64,000 bases of DNA, taken from contig JBANDB010000012.1 of the NCBI GenBank assembly GCA_037576215.1, forward strand, positions 310,001 through 374,000, written 5' to 3'. Shown here one piece after another: positions 36,481 to 47,560 of the stretch (within the stretch, counting starts at the first letter, position 1; each line of letters opens with the position of its first letter). The notes beneath the pieces were generated by a model. It was not told the origin of the DNA. It searched no databases and saw nothing but the letters and a program-made list of their open reading frames with translations. This DNA comes from Armillaria gallica. Taxonomy: Eukaryota > Basidiomycota > Agaricomycetes > Agaricales > Physalacriaceae. The translations under genes and the position numbers were made by a program.

Positions 36481-37635
36481 ATGTTCGCCCGAGGACGTGG
36501 CATTCAAAAGGATTATATTTTTACTGAATCCCACGCAGCGATTTCTGCCAAAGTCAGACCTTGTTCCTCCACAAACAGAAGTCGTCTGACGCCGCATCAT
36601 CCGTACTGCAGTAGGATAACAACCTGAGCCAAGACGCGTTGCGGCTAGACTAGCGCTCATCGGCTGCTTCTTGCGTGCGCTATTCCACCGCTATCTAGCT
36701 CGTGCGTGTAATTTCGCGGAATGTGATCTTCACCGATTCCTCATCTAGTAATCTTATTAGAGAATACGGATGACTTCTAAACGATCTTCAACGATAGCAG
36801 CTGATGCCGACCTATCGGCTTCCGCCTACAAAACAAACCGGTTTTACGACCTCCACTCTTTTGTCCGGTAGGTGTCTTTACCTTTCTGTCGGTAATACTT
36901 GCCTTATTTAAGAAGGGTAAAATAGGATCCGTCGCGCTTTCCGACATCGTCCCTACTGAAAAGCAACGTTCGGTCATTATCTGACAGACGCGCAAACGGC
37001 AAATGGGTTTCCCTAGAGTCAGGGAAGATGTCATATTGTTGTTGGTGCGTTGAATAGAGAGCTATAACTACGTTGCTCTGAAGGCGTATGAAGTGTTTAC
37101 TCCCACAGAACGCGCCGGAGTCGCGACAAATGACGCCGGGGCTCAAGTTTACCTGTACGCAAGTTATATGCCCGGCATCAGGGGAGGTATGTGGTCACCT
37201 TTTGTGTTCTACATCATTCTTGGTTTGCTTATATCTGGAAGGCGTAGCTCGAATCTCCTAAAGGCATCTCATAAACGTTCGTGCTTTTTGCATCCTGCTC
37301 CCTCTTCCAAGGGTCGCTTTCTCCACCTGGCGCTGGAGTTCTATCTTGAAGTATATATCTTTCGATGTTCAATTTGATGCTGAGTCTGACCTGCTCTTTC
37401 GTTATAGATTATCAGACGCCCTGTGGTCTGAAGCAGGGTACTACTCGCAAATGGCGTACCATTAGTTGGTACGGCACTTCTTTTTTCTGTGAGGTTCATT
37501 GGACTCACATATACTTGGGCTAGGCGTTCGTTGGAGGGAACACAGCGGAATGAGGAGAGGCTCGCCGATTTCAGCCTTCTTTTTGCCGACTCTGGAGAAT
37601 ACCGGCCCAATATCGAGGCCTCGCTTCTGTTTCAA
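36481..37635. other. Decayed duplicated sequence upstream of copy D
   Basis: 37075-37450 resembles 51860-52200 upstream of copy G (shared CGTTGCTCTGAAGGCGTA-like, CGCCGGAGTCGC-like and CTGATTTGCT-type segments). One frame at 37093-37190 has an exon-like stretch ending at a GTATGT site. The corresponding frames in the 52 kb copy are broken. No intact gene. Confidence 0.45.
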
Positions 37636-37946
37636 GTGCCGGTGAAACCTAGTGTGAAACTACCGGAGGGGTAAGCTACTCCTATTGTTGCACTTGCTGT
37701 CTTATTAACTGACGTTCCTTTCTCAGGAAGTTCTGCCGTAGTTGTGGTAGCTTCATTACGACAAGGCTGTACTTCATCCGCAAATGCGCGAATAGATAAC
37801 AAGGACCTACAATCATCCACGGGTGAATACCACTGTCTACGAAGTGTCTCACCACTGCCGGAGGCAATATCTCCGGAGTGAGACACCAGCTCCCCCTTTC
37901 CTCGTATAAAATGCCCCCGCGGAACCACTTTTTCTCCATCACAAAC
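37636..37946 (+). promoter_or_regulatory. Promoter of C2H2-RING copy D with inverted repeat
   Basis: The distal block (GCCGGTGAAACC...CTACCGGAGGGGTAAG) is at about 37636-37690. Inverted repeat GTGTCTCACC (37844-37853) / AGTGAGACAC (37877-37886). TATAAAA at 37905-37911, 42 nt before the ATG. Confidence 0.75.
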
Positions 37947-38878
37947 ATGAACACCAACCACAACCAACTGCGCTCTACAAACAACAACACGTGCGAAGCT
38001 TCGACTTCCACTATAACTCTTCGTCCTGAAGAGGAATTCAACCCGCAATATTGCACCCAATGCGACCAGACACTATGGTCGATTGAGCTTATGCGGAATC
38101 ATCTCGACCTATCTGGTCGACACCCGTACTGCAGTACCTGCAAACGGGGTTTCTTGAATAATAACTCCTTCAAGACGGTGAGCCCCTTTCGTTGTTATGC
38201 TCATCGATGTCGACTAACTGGTTCCCCTTCAGCACCTGATCCTCTCAGATTACCATCACTATTGTGATGACTGCGATAAGGAGTTCCAGTCCTCCTCTGC
38301 TCTTAAAATCGTATGTCCTCCTTCGTATTCGATGACGGCGTCTTACTTACGCGACTGAACAGCATCACGAGCAATCGGCTCGTCACCACCGCGATTATGA
38401 AGAAGGCGATCGCGAAAGGCGCGCCGATGGGTGGGAGGACGACCTGGCCCTCCAGCAGCAGGAAGAGGAGAACCGGGAGGATCCTGTCGCCCTCGAAAAA
38501 GTCGAGGAGCAGGCTCCGATGACCCGGGTGGAGGTTGGCATTGCTATCTTGGTAGGTGTACCATTCCTTTGATTCGTAGCCCCTTCTGACGCTTAATCTA
38601 TAGAACCTGAAGAAGCGGTTACAACGCCAGTCCATACCGAAAGCCACCGTAAAGCAGACATGCCCGGTGTGCTTGTGTCCGTCATCGAATATGAGCGTGA
38701 CGAAGTGTGGGCACGTATTCTGTTCATCGTAAGTTTCTTTCCTTATATGATACGAGCCCGAGCTGATACTCCCCGTAGATGCATCCGCCAGACCTTTGAA
38801 AAGAGTCAGGGATGTCCATCGTGCCGAAAGCCTGGTCATCTTGACCAGCTGCGAAAGATCGATTTGCATATACATTAG
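37947..38878 (+). CDS. C2H2-RING protein copy D, 240 aa, intact
   Basis: Exons: 37947-38177, 38233-38310, 38363-38551, 38604-38728, 38779-38878, all GT-AG and in frame (723 nt). Three fingers with spacing C-x2-C-x12-H-x6-H are present (finger 2 reads YCSTC). The linker reads DGWEDDLALQQQ in place of the usual DELARQQQ. The RING has CPVC, CGHVFC, CPSC and all eight ligands. Intron 3 is nearly identical to that of pseudogene copy A, so A and D are close relatives. Same inferred ubiquitin-ligase role as the other copies. Confidence 0.88.
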
Positions 38879-39757
38879 TGCTTTCGATTGACGCTCCCAC
38901 GATTTGTATATATACCAAGGATATCTTTTCAATATACCGTGTTTACAACATGATTACGCGCGCGTCTTGGGCATTGGTCTACTGAACGAAGACTCTTCCT
39001 CGCCTCTTCTTTGTGCTCTCGTCCGATCCAAGTTTGCTTGTGAGAAATCTCGCCAGCTTCCGATCCTTACATGAGATGAGTAGAGATCACACCAGACCAA
39101 TTTGTTTAAACCCTCTCGCGTATTCTTCTACTTCGCTGTGTTGCAATGGCCTCGTTACTCAGACTCCCTCGTCTCTTCAAGTTCGGATTTCGAAACACTT
39201 ACAACGACAGCCAATACTGAAGGCGTTATGAGAAACTCGCGGAACTTTTTACTTATCGCTGACCCTCACGGGTTGGTCCGGGGAAAATAGCCGTATGTTC
39301 GTTCATGCGAGTCGACAGTCACGACGGTCTCGGAACGATGTACTCTCGAGTCTTGATGCCATCCGACGGATATGATGCGAAGAACCCAAGGTTTCACGGC
39401 TCTGCCATGAGAATGTCCCGTCCGATAGTAGATTGGGTAGCGGGGAGGATGCATGCATTCAAACAATGAAGATTGGACCTTATGTATCTGCGAAAAGAGG
39501 CAGCATGCACTCTTCAGGGAGAGGGTGGTCCTCCGATGTTGTATAACGTAGAAAGTGGTAGGTGAGACTGCGACATGAAACACGATATTGAATCGTCATT
39601 GATTTGTCAATCTGTTATTTCATGTAACGTGGATTTTTTTGCCTTATCGTTACAAAGCAACTGGTGAAGGACATAGTGTAGTACTTGGTACCCAGAGCAA
39701 GTAGGACAGACAACCCATGTCGCATTAAAGTAAGAGTATAAGTACGCTTATTACCGC
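38879..39757. other. Intergenic
   Basis: 3' flank of copy D. A short stretch at about 39197-39225 (CTTACAACGACAGCCAATACTGAAGGC-like, given here only as a resemblance to C2H2-RING exon 4) may be a tiny exon fragment. Nothing else was recognised. Confidence 0.35.
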
Positions 39758-40808
39758 TCAGAAAACCATGCTACGCTGGTTTAGCCATGACATATGATGC
39801 ACGACTGGCTGTCCGTTGTCATACACCGAAGGATCTACGGAACTGAGATACGCCTGCCTTTCCAAGAAGCGAAGGCCATTACCGCCGTCCCCGGTTGCAG
39901 ATTCCCATCCGGGTATCTGACGTGATATACGATCCCGCATTAACTGTCGAAGCTGGGTGACTTTAGAGTCTGGTAGTAAGAGTGGCCATCGGAAAACAGG
40001 ATTCGCAGCCCACATGGGAACGGTGCGCGCGCCCTCCCAATCGACCACGGCGACGATGCGAGTCAGATCCTCAGGATCAACGAGGACGTTGTGCAGCGAG
40101 TAGTCCATGTGGGCAAGGACGATCTGTTCATGATCAAGAGTATCAGAGTCAAGCAAAGGCGACTTCTGTACCACGTCGATTGCAATCTCCTGCCATTTGT
40201 GTGCCTTCTCGTAGTCAAAATCGGGTTGAATCCTTCGAGTTGGGTTCAATTTCCCCTTAGCAGCAGCTACAAGCCACTCCCTGGTGGACGAGAATGGTCC
40301 AGATGTTGAAGCCTCGGGCGATGCAAGACATCCGGAGGGTGGAATGTAAGTCATCGGTCCGATGAAGTAACGACTCTCAAATTCATCCTGTTGTTCGTAT
40401 ATGCTCCCGATGGATTTGAAGCGTAATCGGAGAAGTTGGGACCAGATGTCCGCTACGGATGTACAGAGTGCCTCCCATTGGTCGTCGGTAAGAGCCGTGG
40501 GGCTAACGCCGTCGATCTAGAAAGGAGATTTCACCAGTCTGCTGATGAAGGATATAATACTACTCATACATATTTCACCAGCATCCACTCTCCACCGACC
40601 TTTCTGTCCCAGTCGGGGTCATAGACAAGAATATCTGGGACCGGAATACTAGTATGCTCTTTCACATAATGCATCGTAGCTACCTTGCATCAGATTTAGC
40701 GCCGTTTGATAAATGCATGTAAGTGAATACCTCTGAGCGCATCTTGAAATCGGAGACTTCCTTGAATTGCCGATTCTCGTCTTCCCATACCGCAGCCGGA
40801 GCAATAGG
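39758..40808 (-). CDS. Aminoglycoside phosphotransferase (APH)-fold protein, 5' end not resolved
   Basis: Protein-kinase-like fold of the phosphotransferase enzyme family (PF01636 type), common and expanded in fungi. The natural substrate is unknown. Exons that join in frame (minus): from at most 40808 to 40731, then 40683-40570, then 40516-39758. Motifs are SEVATMHYVKEHTSIPVP (N-lobe), the catalytic HMDYSLHNVLV (HxDxxxxN) and the metal-binding VDWEG. The last exon gives 252 aa. The usual N-terminal glycine-rich part is missing: upstream of residue P at 40808 the frame meets a TGA (40811-40809) and no convincing acceptor was found. Either a further exon is misread here or the gene has a frameshift. 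A decayed paralogue lies at 54.5-55.3 kb. Confidence 0.8.
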
Positions 40809-40830
40809 TCACCATGACTGGAAGAGTCCA

Positions 40831-41600
40831 ATCTGTAAGTCTGTGTGCGCTCCAGTCAAGTTACTTGTCAACTAATGAGGAACTGAGTGTACAAACCACA
40901 TGATTAGTGCCTGTCCAGATGTTATCAGCAAGCCATTACTACGAAGAAATTTGAAAACGAACATACATGAGCGTGGCGAGTGAAGGGAAGCGGCATCATC
41001 TTTCAAGTACCCTTGAATCCTAGACATCAGTATTTGTCATCGAGGGAGGTCGCTACGCCTATCAGGATATCTTGATGAAGTCGGTTGAAGGTCAAGGCAC
41101 GCTAGGGTCGACGAAGCTTATACTCCGCTGAGGCGATATCAATGTTGAATTTCAAAAAGTCTATTTCAAAGACGCCCTCGGAAGGTATCTATCAAATTGC
41201 AAATATTCGAATTGCAGGCGACTAAAGGGGACTTATTGATCAATCAACGTCAACGGCAAATCAACAATTGATAAGATGTCTTACTGGGAATCAAGACATC
41301 CTTCTGCAGCAGGTCCGACATGATTGTACTCACACGAATAGGCGAGTGTCATCCAAAATGAACTAGAGTGTTCAAAAAAAACAGCGACCCTCTTTGAATT
41401 CCTCACATAGGTGGAGTGGGTCAGCTTAGTTGATATAAAACCCCTGATTCCAGCGCTTACTGGAGGTTGGAGCAGAGAAGGTGAGGAGCTGAAGCTTGAA
41501 GATAGAAGGAGCGAAGGACGATCAGCAAATTGATTCCCCTTTATGCTTATACCCTACGGCAGAGTGGAAGAAGAGGTCCGTGCACGCGACAGGCGCTCGG
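40831..41600. other. Intergenic upstream of the APH gene
   Basis: May contain the missing 5' exons of the APH gene (for example minus around 41000-40985). None could be fixed. Confidence 0.35.
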
Positions 41601-41860
41601 AGGCTCGCGGCAGGCGGTCAGTACGTCATTCATTCGTCATCGTCGCGTCAAATTGGTTTCGCGCCAAAGCCGATGGTGGCTGTGTGATTCGTGAAGACCC
41701 CCAAGCTGATGACAAACACCTACAATTTTTTCAAACTCGAGAGTTGACCGTCATGTTATTCACTACCATCTATTTTTCTGCGGCCATTGCTCGTTCTAGT
41801 CAGCTACGCGACCTAGGGCCCAAAATACCATCGTCTGTTCTTTACCACGCGCTCATCTCC
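41601..41860 (+). repeat. Dispersed repeat R1, copy 5
   Basis: The core TCATCGTCGCGTCAAA (about 41635-41651) is followed by GCCAAAGCCGATGGTGGCTGTGTGATTCG and GATGACAAACACCTACAAT in the usual order. The trailing exon-like piece is diverged. 42020-42120 downstream matches 25425-25520 downstream of R1 copy 2. Confidence 0.6.
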
Positions 41861-43065
41861 AGTTGAGCCGAAGCCTGAAGACCTGACCGTTGATCGTCAC
41901 CTGGAGGCTGGCGCTATCCATACCGCCCCCGAATCACGATGAAAAGCACCTTCAGAGAGTAACTGTCTAGCTTGCTTCCTATTATTCTGGTCAATATGCT
42001 TCGCGATTTGATCAGGACTGTTCGTCAGAAAGTGACCTAGAGGACGGACGCGTGGTACGTCTACTGCCCAAGGAAATGTGTATTCTGTATTGAATCTTAT
42101 CCAGGATGCTATTCTTCAACCCCATCTGCATCGGCGGATCGTAAATTATGCGTTGTGTATTGCAAGCGGTTAGCCGCGGTTGCCCCCAAAAATAAGCTCG
42201 ATCCTCGTCCCGCCTCGGCGTTGGGCTGTATGTTTCCAATACTTCCCTATTTGTGCTGGCCTTGTTGTGAGATTGGAAACGATGGGGCGGACGCGCCGAG
42301 ATGCTGCTAGGCTGGCTCGGTCTGGTGGGTAAGTCTCCTCTGATTCTGCAATTCAACCATCTTATACTTTGTGCCCAGCTTCAAAGCATGCTTCCGCGTT
42401 AGCTGCATTGTCGTCATGCTTCGTTCGCCATAACAGCATCAGAAGTGCGTTATTACTGGGTACGCGCCATGTCGCCTTTTAAGATTCTTCCATCGGCTTA
42501 CCAAAAGTTTGCAGAAGCGATGTCAGGCTTCTTTTGCTGAATAGTACACCGAGCAATACCGCCTCTTAAATGCAGCATCACTTTTGCCCCAGGCATTACG
42601 ACAAGGTACGTAGCTTCTAGTTTCGCGCGGATCGCTGCTGACTTGGTTTTTCCGTCAGTCAATTGGAACTCTCTTCAGGGGAACCCTCATGCGGAGGCTT
42701 TTAGGACAAGGCAAAGACAGTCTTCTCGAAATAACAGGAAAGTCACCTTATGAGCCGGTGTTCGTACTTCTACTTCATGGTCACGGTGATGGTTTTCTGA
42801 AGAAGCATCATAACAGTAGCGATGTGCCGGTCAGCGACTGGTCGCAAAGTCAGGGCGAGAGTCTAAGATTCGACTAGGACTTCCCCCGGCGTGTGCTACT
42901 TCCCTGCCGTCAGTGCAGTACGTAGTGAGGTATACATATTGTTTGCTACGAAATCTTTTGATATCTCACAGAGCTAGAAAGGTTCATCTACGAGTCTCTT
43001 ATATGCAGGTTGTCAAGGTTAGCAGACCTTCGAGAAGGCAAGACCCCAACTTTGCTTCTGTTTCA
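41861..43065. other. Decayed duplicated sequence upstream of copy E
   Basis: No intact frame or recognised domain. Partly similar to the same position before copy B. Confidence 0.4.
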
Positions 43066-43380
43066 CGGACCGGCGAGACTCAATATGAGACTGCCGGAGG
43101 GGCGAGCTACTCCTATTGATGTACTCGTTGGTGTCCTTACCTTGGCGTTCCTTGGCGGAAGATGTACAGATTCGAGGCTCTCTATCCATGATTGCTGACC
43201 TGCGTCGAATTTACGGAAGACGCCGGACGTGTAGACGTGGACCCACAGACATATGCGGACGAGTACATCTGTCTATACAATGTCTCATACCGACGGAACC
43301 ATATATCGCCGGAGTGAGACATCGGTCCCCCTTTCCTCGTATAAATGCCCCCGCGGAACCACTTTTCCTCCATCACAAAC
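43066..43380 (+). promoter_or_regulatory. Promoter of C2H2-RING copy E, degenerate inverted repeat
   Basis: The distal block (ACCGGCGAGACT...CTGCCGGAGGGGCGAGC) is at about 43069-43120. The inverted repeat is shortened: TGTCTCAT (43281-43288) / GTGAGACA (43314-43321), with one mismatched end. The TATA box is TATAAAT at 43340-43346, 41 nt before the ATG (one A shorter than in the other copies). Confidence 0.7.
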
Positions 43381-44311
43381 ATGAACACCAACCACAACCA
43401 ACTGCGCTCTATGAACAACAACAACATGTGCGAGGCTTCGGCTTCCACTATAACTCTTCGTCCTGAAGAGGAATTTAATCCGCAATACTGCACGCAATGC
43501 GACCAGACATTATGGTCGATTGAGCTTATGCGGAATCATCTCGACCTCTCTGGTCGACACCCGTACTGCCATACCTGCAAACGGGGTTTCTTGAACAACA
43601 ACTCCTTCAAGACGGTGGGCCCCTTTTATCGTCGTGCGTCGATGTCGCTTAAGTGTTTCCTTTTCAGCACCTGATCCTCTCGGATTACCATCACTACTGT
43701 GATGACTGCGACAAGGAGTTTCAATCTTCCTCTGCTCTGAAAATTGTATGCCCTCCTTCAATCTAGACACAGCTTTTACTAACGACGATGAATAGCATCA
43801 TGAGCACTCAGCTCGTCACCACCGCGATTATGAAGAAGGCGATCGCGAAAGGCGCGCCGATGGGTGGGAAGACGAGCTGGCACGCCATCAGCAGGAAGAG
43901 GAGAACCGGGAGGATCCTGTCGCCCTCGAAAAATTCGAGGAGCAGGCTCCGATGTCCCGGGTGGAGGTTGGCATTGTTATCTTGGTAGGCTTGTTCCTTC
44001 CTTGATTCGTAGTTCCTTCTGACGTTTAACCTACAGAATCTCAAGAAGCGCTTACAACGCCAGCCTATACCGAAAGCCACCGTAAAGCAAACATGCCCGG
44101 TGTGCTTGTGTCCGTCATCGAAGATGACCGTGACAAAGTGTGGGCACGTTTTCTGTTCATCGTAAGTTTCTTTTCTTTCGTGATGCAAGCTCCAACTGAT
44201 GTTCGTCTTAGATGCATCCGTCAGACGTTTGAAAAGAGCCAGGGATGCCCATCGTGCCGAAAGCCTGGTCATCTTGACCAGCTGCGAAAGATTGATTTGC
44301 ATATACATTAA
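43381..44311 (+). CDS. C2H2-RING protein copy E, 241 aa, intact
   Basis: Exons: 43381-43614, 43668-43745, 43796-43984, 44037-44161, 44212-44311 (726 nt in frame). One codon longer than the other copies in the Asn-rich N-terminus (NNNNMCEA). The intron 1 donor is GTGGGC, weaker than GTGAGC in its relatives. The third finger reads HHEHSARHH and the linker ends GIVIL. The RING has CPVC, CGHVFC and CPSC, all ligands present. Intron 4 is essentially the same as in copy G, so E and G are recent duplicates. Downstream (1 kb) lies CxxC paralogue 3. Confidence 0.87.
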
Positions 44312-45090
44312 CCTATCGACGGACACTTTTCGTTAATTTATATCTCAGACAGCTTATACCATATACCTCAATGCGAATCGAATCAAAAATCAAGTTCTCT
44401 CTGACATAGACGAATGTCTGTTTCCTCGGCCATGAACGTTGCTGCCTTTGGCATAACTCGTTTTGTTCGTCTATCTTCTCATCACCTCTGGTCGAGACCT
44501 TTGCTCCACGCAGTGACCCTTTCTCCCTTCTGTAATGAAGCTGAAGGCGAGAATCGGGAACAGGACTTGTCACTCGGCTTATTTGTTTCCCCCATATGGC
44601 ACTGCCGATGGGCTGGAGCAGAGATCTGTTAGTTTCCCGGGTCTGGGTTGCGGTCCTCAACACGTCTACTAAATCGTCTATTTTGATTCCATCATGCGAG
44701 CTACGAACTTTAGAACCCTTTCGCGCTAGATCCCTAACTTGCAACACGCGGTCGTTAGCATCCTCATGCCTGCAACGTCTGTAAATCAATTCTGACGATC
44801 TCATACTTAGGAAGGGACCCTGCGGATCGACTTGTTGAAATCTCGATACGAGTTCTGGTACTTGTGTTCGCATCGGTGCAGTCTCAAGGGCCGACGACGT
44901 GTTCAATAATACTCTTTTCTGTCTTCCAAGGATTTACACGACTTCGGACACCTCTTTACAGCATTATGGCTTCAAGGAATACAAGATGTTACACCGGGAA
45001 CCTCCCTTCGGCCCTGTTTCATGTATAGACCATTGCTTTAAGGACGACACAGAAGGAAGTTACGTCCCTATACCTACCTCGGACCTTTAC
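44312..45090. other. 3' flank of copy E
   Basis: 44400-44490 resembles 48305-48390 after relic copy F (shared GTCTGTTTCCTCG, GTTGCTGCCTTTGG and TTTTGTTC pieces). This shows that the F region is a deleted duplicate of the E region. No gene. Confidence 0.5.
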
Positions 45091-45318
45091 TTTGTTTTCT
45101 CATGACAACGGCTAAAGTTTGAATCTGTAATGTGGAGCCGACATCCAATCCTTGGTACCAAAAATTCCACTCCGGGAACAACGCTCTCCCAGAGTGCGTC
45201 CTCCCTGTAGAGCGTTCTTCCATCACGTGTACGTACGACCTCCTCAAATACTTGGCTGGATTTTGGGCTGGCTCTTCCATTATCATTCACTACTCCCTCC
45301 CACCCTTCTTCACTACTT
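45091..45318 (+). promoter_or_regulatory. Upstream region of CxxC paralogue 3
   Basis: Counterpart of 22320-22537: CGACATCCAATCCT, GGAACAACGCTCTCCCA, then CCATCACGTGTACGTACGACC containing a CACGTG E-box at about 45221-45226. The predicted start codon follows roughly 90 bp downstream, as in paralogue 2. Confidence 0.45.
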
Positions 45319-46354
45319 ATGGTTTACAACGCCTCGACTGACTCTTCCTGTTGCCCGGCAGCACACACGACATCGTTGAGCGGTAGTGTTCATAATACAC
45401 TCGACAATGTCGATCAACTGGCTCTGCTAGCTTCAACGGCGTGCCGAGTGCTTCGCGTCTCGAAAAGGTCCTTCGATGACCTTTGCCCTGAAATGGTTCC
45501 GCTTCTCATCGCGGCTCTACCTCTTACTTCCTGGTATAAGAAGGACGTAGTCTTGGTCTCTTCGTCGTCGTAGGTCCACCCCACCGGTGAGGAGAGTATC
45601 CCACTAAATCAGGTTTCTAGGATATGCGCTGGTCATTCGTCAAAGAGATTGAAAGCAAACAATGGAGGTTGGAGCGCAGCGATGTCTACTAGGTGATGCC
45701 GGGATACTTTGTTCTATGACCCTGAGATGAATCTGACTTGATCCTTAGCGGTTCCGTCGGCTCGGACTATGAGGACGATGTCAATGATTCCGAATGTTGG
45801 GGATACGATCGTTCGCCCATCGTCTTTGGCTCTCCCATCTCAGGTCCCGACGTGTCCATCGCCAAGGGTTACAAGACTAAGAAGCCAGTAATCAAGTAAG
45901 GTTCTTCATCCCTTCCACCGACGCATTATTTTTGACGATGAATCTAGAGATACAAATCGAAGGATCCTTCCCCTTCCCAAAGGCGCAAAGCAACCCGAGC
46001 CTGTCCGACTGAGAGAAAGGTTTCTCAAATCACTAATCCAGCCGAGACATCTCCCAGGAGCGAAGGCCAGAGACAATTGAAGAGCGGCTGCACTTTCTTC
46101 AACGGGATCCTTGGGTCGACATCAAATCGGTTGGAAGACAGCGCGTTGTCTGTAACGAGTGTAGGGAACACGTCGAGCTGGATAGTCGTGGGAATGCCGC
46201 TTACTATCCCAATGCGTGGTTGAGGCATAGGAGAAGGTGCCTGGTGATATACAGGACGTGGCTCGCGGAGAACGGGTACGATGACCCGACTTGGATCCAA
46301 AAAGCGGAAAGACGTAGGAGTGCGAGGTTGCGGATGAGTTTGAAGGAGGTTTAG
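45319..46354 (+). pseudogene. CxxC-WxxH zinc-binding-like protein, paralogue 3, frameshifted
   Basis: Exons: 45319-45569, 45749-45895, 45948-46354. Exons 1 and 2 join cleanly (GTAGGT and GTAAGG donors) and exon 2 holds an acidic GSDYEDD segment. In exon 3 the frame matching paralogue 2 (ILPLPKGAK ... SLIQPRHLPG) hits TGA at 46078-46080, while the conserved tail is in another frame: ERLHFLQRDPW, CNEC, WLRHRRRC, and a TWL segment before the TAG at 46352-46354. The exon is one base out (407 nt), so there is a +1 or -2 change near 46060-46080. This is a recent pseudogene, an unrecognised splice event or a sequencing error. The zinc-ligand pattern C-x2-C ... W-x2-H-x4-C is otherwise intact. Confidence 0.7.
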
Positions 46355-46789
46355 CTATAGTTTAGATTCTAGTAATTTCAGTTTTGAATAGTCCGAGCTT
46401 AAAACTTGTACTCGGAATATTTTTCCCATCCAGCGTGGTCTGAATACGAGGGGAATAGATGTACCAGTCTTATCAGTGATCTAGGGCACCTTTGTAACCC
46501 ACCATTCTCGTCGACAGCTCTTGTTTGCATCCAGCGGCCGAGCACGAGCAGAAAGTGACAGCCCCTAGGGAGCCAAGAAGCCAAGTCGTCACAGCGGAAG
46601 GAAGAGACAGACGGAATGACCAAGTTCAACTATAGGCAGACACGATGGCTATATAATTGGATGGGTGAAGGGAAGGAAGAATGGGGGATAAACGGTCACA
46701 ATATTGCCCCGACTTTTATGCTCGGCGAGAAAGGGTCCGTGCACATGATGGGTAGGGGATCGGCTCTGTGGCGCGTGATTGAAAGGGAC

Positions 46790-47560
46790 ATCTGTACGTC
46801 ATTTACTCGCCGTGTTGCGATGACGCGTCGTTCAGCGTCATTGTCGCGTCCACAACGCGTTCGGATGAGCCGTCCAACTGAGAGCCGACGGTGGCTGTGT
46901 CATTCCCGAAAGGGGGTCGGACAAACATCCGAAATATTTTCAACCAACGACCATCATGATCAATCCTTCGCCGTTGGTTATTTCTCTTTCTCAAACCACG
47001 ATGATCGCTACTGTTCCACCTTTCTCTTCTCAGTCTGTTCACGCCTCCTGCAAACGAAGGGAAAGGGCACGAGGCTGGCTGGTCGCATAGCAAAACAGGA
47101 TTGCTGTATGTCTATTGCTGGACCTGGATGTCTGCCAACGACGCGATGACCTTCGAAGGTATGACTTGCTTATCAAGTATGCTGGGCCATACTGAAAATT
47201 CTTGTCAGGACATTCCTCTATGATGCACTACGATCTGGTGGAGGAATGATGATCTTGCCGTCTGCGCTGCGCTAGCCGACGCACTAGTAGTCTCCAGTCT
47301 GAGCCCGGCTGTTCGCGCTGCTTGCGATGTGGAAAGGATACGAGGCTGATGGCCAAGGTAGACGGAGGATTTTCCAGTATATCGATGCTGGACCCAGATG
47401 CCGGCCAGTGATGCGACGCCCTTCGAAGGTATGACTTGTTTTTCATACATGCTTGGGCCATGTTTTGGAATTTTATATTAGGGCTTGCTCTTTCACACGC
47501 TCTGGATGGAATGGGTTACTCGAGCAAGATTTGATGAAGGGACGTAATGCAAGGTCGAAC
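46790..47560 (+). repeat. Dispersed repeat R1, copy 6, with extended duplicated tail
   Basis: The core GCGTCATTGTCGCGTC (46836-46851) is followed by GCCGACGGTGGCTGTGTCATTC, a GGACAAACATCCGAAAT block and CAACCAACGACCATCATGATC. An exon-like piece, ATGATCGCTACTGTTCC at about 46999-47015, begins a short frame. From about 47060 to 47480 it parallels 50710-51180 over its length. Inside it a roughly 90-bp segment (TTGCTGGACC...CCTTCGAAGGTATGACTTG) occurs twice, at about 47115-47170 and 47388-47440. Confidence 0.6.

Noticed and set aside
39197..39225. Eighth C2H2-RING copy
   Set aside because: Only about 28 bp resemble exon 4, with no other exon nearby. At most a fragment.
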